Assembly (NCBI RefSeq): GCF_900115625.1 | Contig: NZ_FOXD01000009.1 | Span: 1 to 64,000 of the forward strand | Direction: 5' to 3' | Length of the DNA: 64,000 bases | DNA from: Salibacterium halotolerans | GTDB taxonomy: Bacteria > Bacillota > Bacilli > Bacillales > Marinococcaceae | Shown: positions 63,831-64,000 of the stretch, in pieces | Numbering within the stretch: position 1 is the stretch's first letter | How the letters are laid out: each line of letters begins with the position of its first letter | Program-made: the position numbers and the translations under genes | The notes under the pieces: generated by a model | The model's database searches: none | Told to the model about the DNA's origin: nothing | The model's input: the letters and a program-made list of their open reading frames with translations, nothing else

Positions 63831-64000
63831 AAAAGGGAAGATGACCCTTCTTCCTGCACCTTTTCCGGACGGTCAGGGAAGGGTGATAATATTGGGGTTT
63901 GGTAGACCGGTTTCAACGCTTGTCCGTTCAAAGCCCCAGTGGATCCGGGACCGTCCGGCGCTGCCCGCAGAACGAGCGCAAAACGGACGGATGATCTGCT
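63831..64000. other. End of window, no gene supported
   Basis: Between the lonB terminator and the edge I see open frames on both strands but no start with a convincing ribosome-binding site and no recognisable motif. In B. subtilis lonA would come next. Confidence 0.4.

Noticed and set aside
63777-64000. Open frames on both strands at the right edge (GTG 63883 forward; minus strand from the edge)
   Set aside because: The reverse frame runs through the lonB terminator and the forward one has a poorly spaced ribosome-binding site and no motif; too little sequence to decide.

Overview
The window is chromosomal DNA of a spore-forming, low- to mid-GC Gram-positive bacterium of the family Bacillaceae. 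The evidence is gene order: infC-rpmI-rplT-ysdA-ysdB-ysdC, sspI-ysgA-pheST, zapA-cvpA-polX-mutS2-yshE-trxA-uvrC, yslB-sdhCAB-gerE-racE-gerM-rph-rdgB-ysnB and ilvBHC-leuABCD-ysoA-tig-clpX-lonB all follow the Bacillus subtilis backbone. Sporulation genes (sspI, gerE, gerM, lonB), T-box leaders, and candidate SigW, SigK and SigF promoters agree. Many proteins are rich in Glu/Asp, which would suit a halophilic or alkaliphilic relative, but this is inference and no species can be named.

Layout. 0-5.3 kb: translation genes (an autoregulated IF3/L35/L20 operon whose IF3 starts at AUU), small conserved genes, dUTPase, an M42 peptidase, a 21-bp tandem repeat and spore protein SspI. 5.3-9.1 kb: Phe T-box and pheST. 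9.1-10.3 kb: a gene-free, repeat-filled interval where B. subtilis has rnhC. 10.3-18.6 kb: cell division and DNA repair genes (zapA, cvpA, polX, mutS2, uvrC) with trxA, a DUF488 gene and a 27-residue membrane peptide. The B. subtilis lcfA-fadRB-etfBA block is missing here. 18.6-32.2 kb: the largest accessory stretch. It holds a Fur-box-controlled secreted protein beside a Fur-box-controlled AraC regulator, then a complete D-glucarate pathway (gntR-kdgD-gucD-tctCBA-gudD), then two membrane proteins. 32.2-45 kb: potassium transporter, sdhCAB, gerE, ptsHI behind a GlcT-type RNA antiterminator (not the B. subtilis location), a dispersed palindromic repeat, racE, gerM, rph, rdgB and ysnB. 45.1-48 kb: tRNA-Arg(UCU) followed by a visibly more AT-rich accessory group (secreted MBL hydrolase, DUF3006, orphan HhH, methyltransferase). 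48-57.5 kb: branched-chain amino-acid genes (ilvE; Leu T-box; ilvBHC-leuABCD). 57.5-64 kb: ysoA, tig, clpX and lonB.

How the parts work together. The glucarate genes take an imported aldarate through dehydration (GudD), dehydration-decarboxylation (KdgD) and oxidation (GucD) to 2-oxoglutarate, which feeds the TCA cycle; the succinate dehydrogenase of that cycle is also encoded here. Two perfect GntR-type operators sit at the gntR promoter. Amino-acid genes are read through RNA sensors (Phe and Leu T-boxes) and a likely CodY box, PTS proteins through an RNA antiterminator, and iron status through two Fur boxes. Functions were assigned from motifs, length and gene order read by eye; no database search was possible.
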